A stretch of 64,000 nucleotides of DNA, taken from NCBI RefSeq assembly GCF_026914185.1, contig NC_070559.1, positions 5,616,001 to 5,680,000 on the forward strand. The letters run 5' to 3'. The translations under genes and the position numbers were made by a program. The stretch comes from Puccinia triticina (taxonomy: Eukaryota > Basidiomycota > Pucciniomycetes > Pucciniales > Pucciniaceae). Each line of letters opens with the position of its first letter. Within the stretch, counting starts at the first letter, position 1. The notes under the pieces were generated by a model, which was not told the DNA's origin, did no database searches, and saw nothing but the letters and a program-made list of their open reading frames with translations. Shown one piece after another: positions 62,505 to 64,000 of the stretch.

Positions 62505-64000
62505 TCAGACTACTCCGAAGCGCGCTCGATGTTCCTCCAGAAGAGTGCGGCCCAGTGGCTTGGTAAGCATATCGGCGAGCATATCCTTTGTTGAAACATG
62601 CAGGACAGAGATTTTCCCTTGCTTTACGCACTCGCGGGAGAAATGAAAACGCGCGTCAATATGTTTTGTGCGCGCGTGATGTTCCGGGTTCTTTGCAAGA
62701 GCCTCAGCCCCAGCGTTGTCGACATGAAGCGGAATGGCGGACTTGGGTCGGAGCTTAAGCTCAGTTAGAATGTAACCCAGCCATAGGCCCTCCTTGCAGG
62801 AGTCCGAGAGGGCCTTATACTCAGCTTTGGTGCTTGAGAGGGAAACGGTATCCTGCTTGCGAGATTTCCAGGATATGGCACCTTCACCAAGCCGGTACGT
62901 GTAGGCGGACGTTGAGCGTCTGTCGTGTCTATCCTCTGCCCAATCCGAGTCGGAATAGCCAGAGCATGTCAGGGATCCACCGAGGCGCAGACAAAGATGC
63001 TTAGTGGTAATGAGGTACCAAAGAACTCTGACCGCGGCCTGCCAGTGCGCTTCAGAAGGGTCGCGAAGAAATTGGGAAAGGCGGTTCACCGCGAAAGCAA
63101 TGTCGGGACGTGTGCATTGGGATGCCCAAAGTAGAGCCCCTATGAGCTGCGGGTATGGGCCAGAGGACAGCGGTTCATCCGGCTTTCTCGGGATGAGGTC
63201 TTTGAAAAAGGAGTCGGTGGGAGTATTTGCTGACACAAAAGGATCTATGAGGAAACGGCTTTGAAGGTCCGTGATGTAGTGAGCTTGAGAAAGGAAGAGT
63301 AGGCGATTGTCAAAATCCCGGTTGATCTTCATAGACAAGAAATGATGGAGATCTTCGTCTGCTCCTATTTTGAACTTTTCCCCAAGCTTCCGAATGAGGG
63401 GATCAACAAAGGACGGCTCACCCACTATGGCCAAATCATCGACATGAACTGTCACGGCACCCACGAGGACACCGTTTTTGACTGTGAAGTACAGGGTGGG
63501 GTCATAGCAAGACTGCGTTAGACCAGAGTGGACCAGGCCGTTGTGCAATTCGACGTTCCATTCCCGAAGCGACTGCTTCAAGCCGTAGATTGAACGCTGA
63601 ACTTCACAAACCCAGTCCGGATGGAGGGGATCCTCAAATCCAGGTGGCTGCTCCATATACACGGGCTCATCAAGGCGCCCATTCAGGAAGGCAGTCTTGA
63701 AATCAACCTGTCTACCTTTCCACTTCTTGATGGCGAGAAGACCAAAGATGAGCCGTAGCGTTTCAAGCCGGAGAGTAGGAGCAAAGACTTCCTGATAATC
63801 GACACCCTTCACTTGAGTGTATCCCATGGCCACAAGCCTAGCCTTGAGCTTTTGGATCGTCTTGTCGGGGCGCCGTTTGACTTTAAACACCCATTTAGAT
63901 TTAATGATCTTGCGTTTAAGTGGACGAGGAACCAGACGCCATGTCTCCATGCCAAGGAGAGACATATGTTCTTTGTTGGCAGCCTTGAGCCAGCGCGCTT
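62505..64000 (-). CDS. RT and RNase H of copia element L, running off the right edge
   Basis: An open minus-strand frame with no lesion from 63965 to the stop at 62505. The upstream part is off the window and no start codon can be assigned; the ATG at 63965 is internal. RT: WVFKVKRRPDKTIQKLKARL, FAPTLRLETLRL, VDFKTAFLNG, SIYGLKQ and the catalytic VHVDDLAIVG (HVDD). RNase H: GYSDSDWAED, SWKSRKQDTVSLSSTKAEYK, LHVDNAGAEAL and DMLADMLTKPLG. The 97-base gap to the polypurine tract and LTR at 62407 is as expected for a copia 3' end. Of all retroelements here it looks the least damaged. Confidence 0.87.
   Translation of the reverse strand, partial: ARWLKAANKEHMSLLGMETWRLVPRPLKRKIIKSKWVFKVKRRPDKTIQKLKARLVAMGYTQVKGVDYQEVFAPTLRLETLRLIFGLLAIKKWKGRQVDFKTAFLNGRLDEPVYMEQPPGFEDPLHPDWVCEVQRSIYGLKQSLREWNVELHNGLVHSGLTQSCYDPTLYFTVKNGVLVGAVTVHVDDLAIVGEPSFVDPLIRKLGEKFKIGADEDLHHFLSMKINRDFDNRLLFLSQAHYITDLQSRFLIDPFVSANTPTDSFFKDLIPRKPDEPLSSGPYPQLIGALLWASQCTRPDIAFAVNRLSQFLRDPSEAHWQAAVRVLWYLITTKHLCLRLGGSLTCSGYSDSDWAEDRHDRRSTSAYTYRLGEGAISWKSRKQDTVSLSSTKAEYKALSDSCKEGLWLGYILTELKLRPKSAIPLHVDNAGAEALAKNPEHHARTKHIDARFHFSRECVKQGKISVLHVSTKDMLADMLTKPLGRTLLEEHRARFGVV

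Overview
The window looks like repeat-rich DNA from a basidiomycete fungus, most likely a rust (Pucciniales). The grounds are short GT-AG introns, a tnp2-type transposase resembling the basidiomycete Plavaka/CACTA group, several Ty1/copia and Ty3/gypsy families, and a broken zuotin-type J-protein gene. The organism is an inference; nothing in the window names it.

Region 1 (1-22772): a Russian-doll nest. Copia element A (958-22772, target duplication AGTTT) is interrupted by its relative B (2798-14033, duplication TGCTC). B is interrupted by a different, minus-strand copia element D (4636-10022, duplication ATATG). A is also interrupted by E (14926-19728, duplication TGA), a 4.8-kb CACTA-like foldback made of about 172-bp tandem units in inverted orientation. 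A is heavily decayed, B carries one internal stop and D three.

Region 2 (22773-35916): mostly non-coding or ruined sequence. It holds a zuotin-like pseudogene, small inverted-repeat elements, an AGCT-rich foldback, a solo LTR (31459-32252), a 46-bp satellite and the 3' ends of two more copia elements.

Region 3 (35917-45290): a minus-strand Ty3/gypsy element G with one LTR, a polypurine tract, an antisense three-exon gene, Gag and Pol overlapping in the -1 frame at a slippery heptamer, and a broken 5' end.

Region 4 (46902-61424): a gene-rich accessory block. In order: an SNF2-family ATPase with two lesions, a minus-strand gene X1, a four-exon minus gene K, a three-exon tnp2-type transposase, a small two-exon gene S, and X2, which looks paralogous to X1. 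Nine near-identical copies of a 16-bp palindrome (TTGGACGATCGTCCAA) sit in three clusters between these genes. I read this as a multi-gene DNA transposon, or a merged pair of them, whose palindromes may be protein-binding sites. That is the best candidate here for an undescribed system.

Region 5 (about 62045-64000): the 3' LTR and RT-RNase H part of another minus-strand copia element that runs off the right edge.

Two retrotransposon features stand out. First, in three divergent LTRs (A, B, solo C) the pol reading frame appears to run into the LTR and continue through three small introns with identical phases and identical middle-exon codon counts (18 and 25) to a stop at the same place. Second, the primer sites of A/B and D match tRNA anticodon arms (Tyr and initiator Met), pointing to half-tRNA priming as in Drosophila copia.
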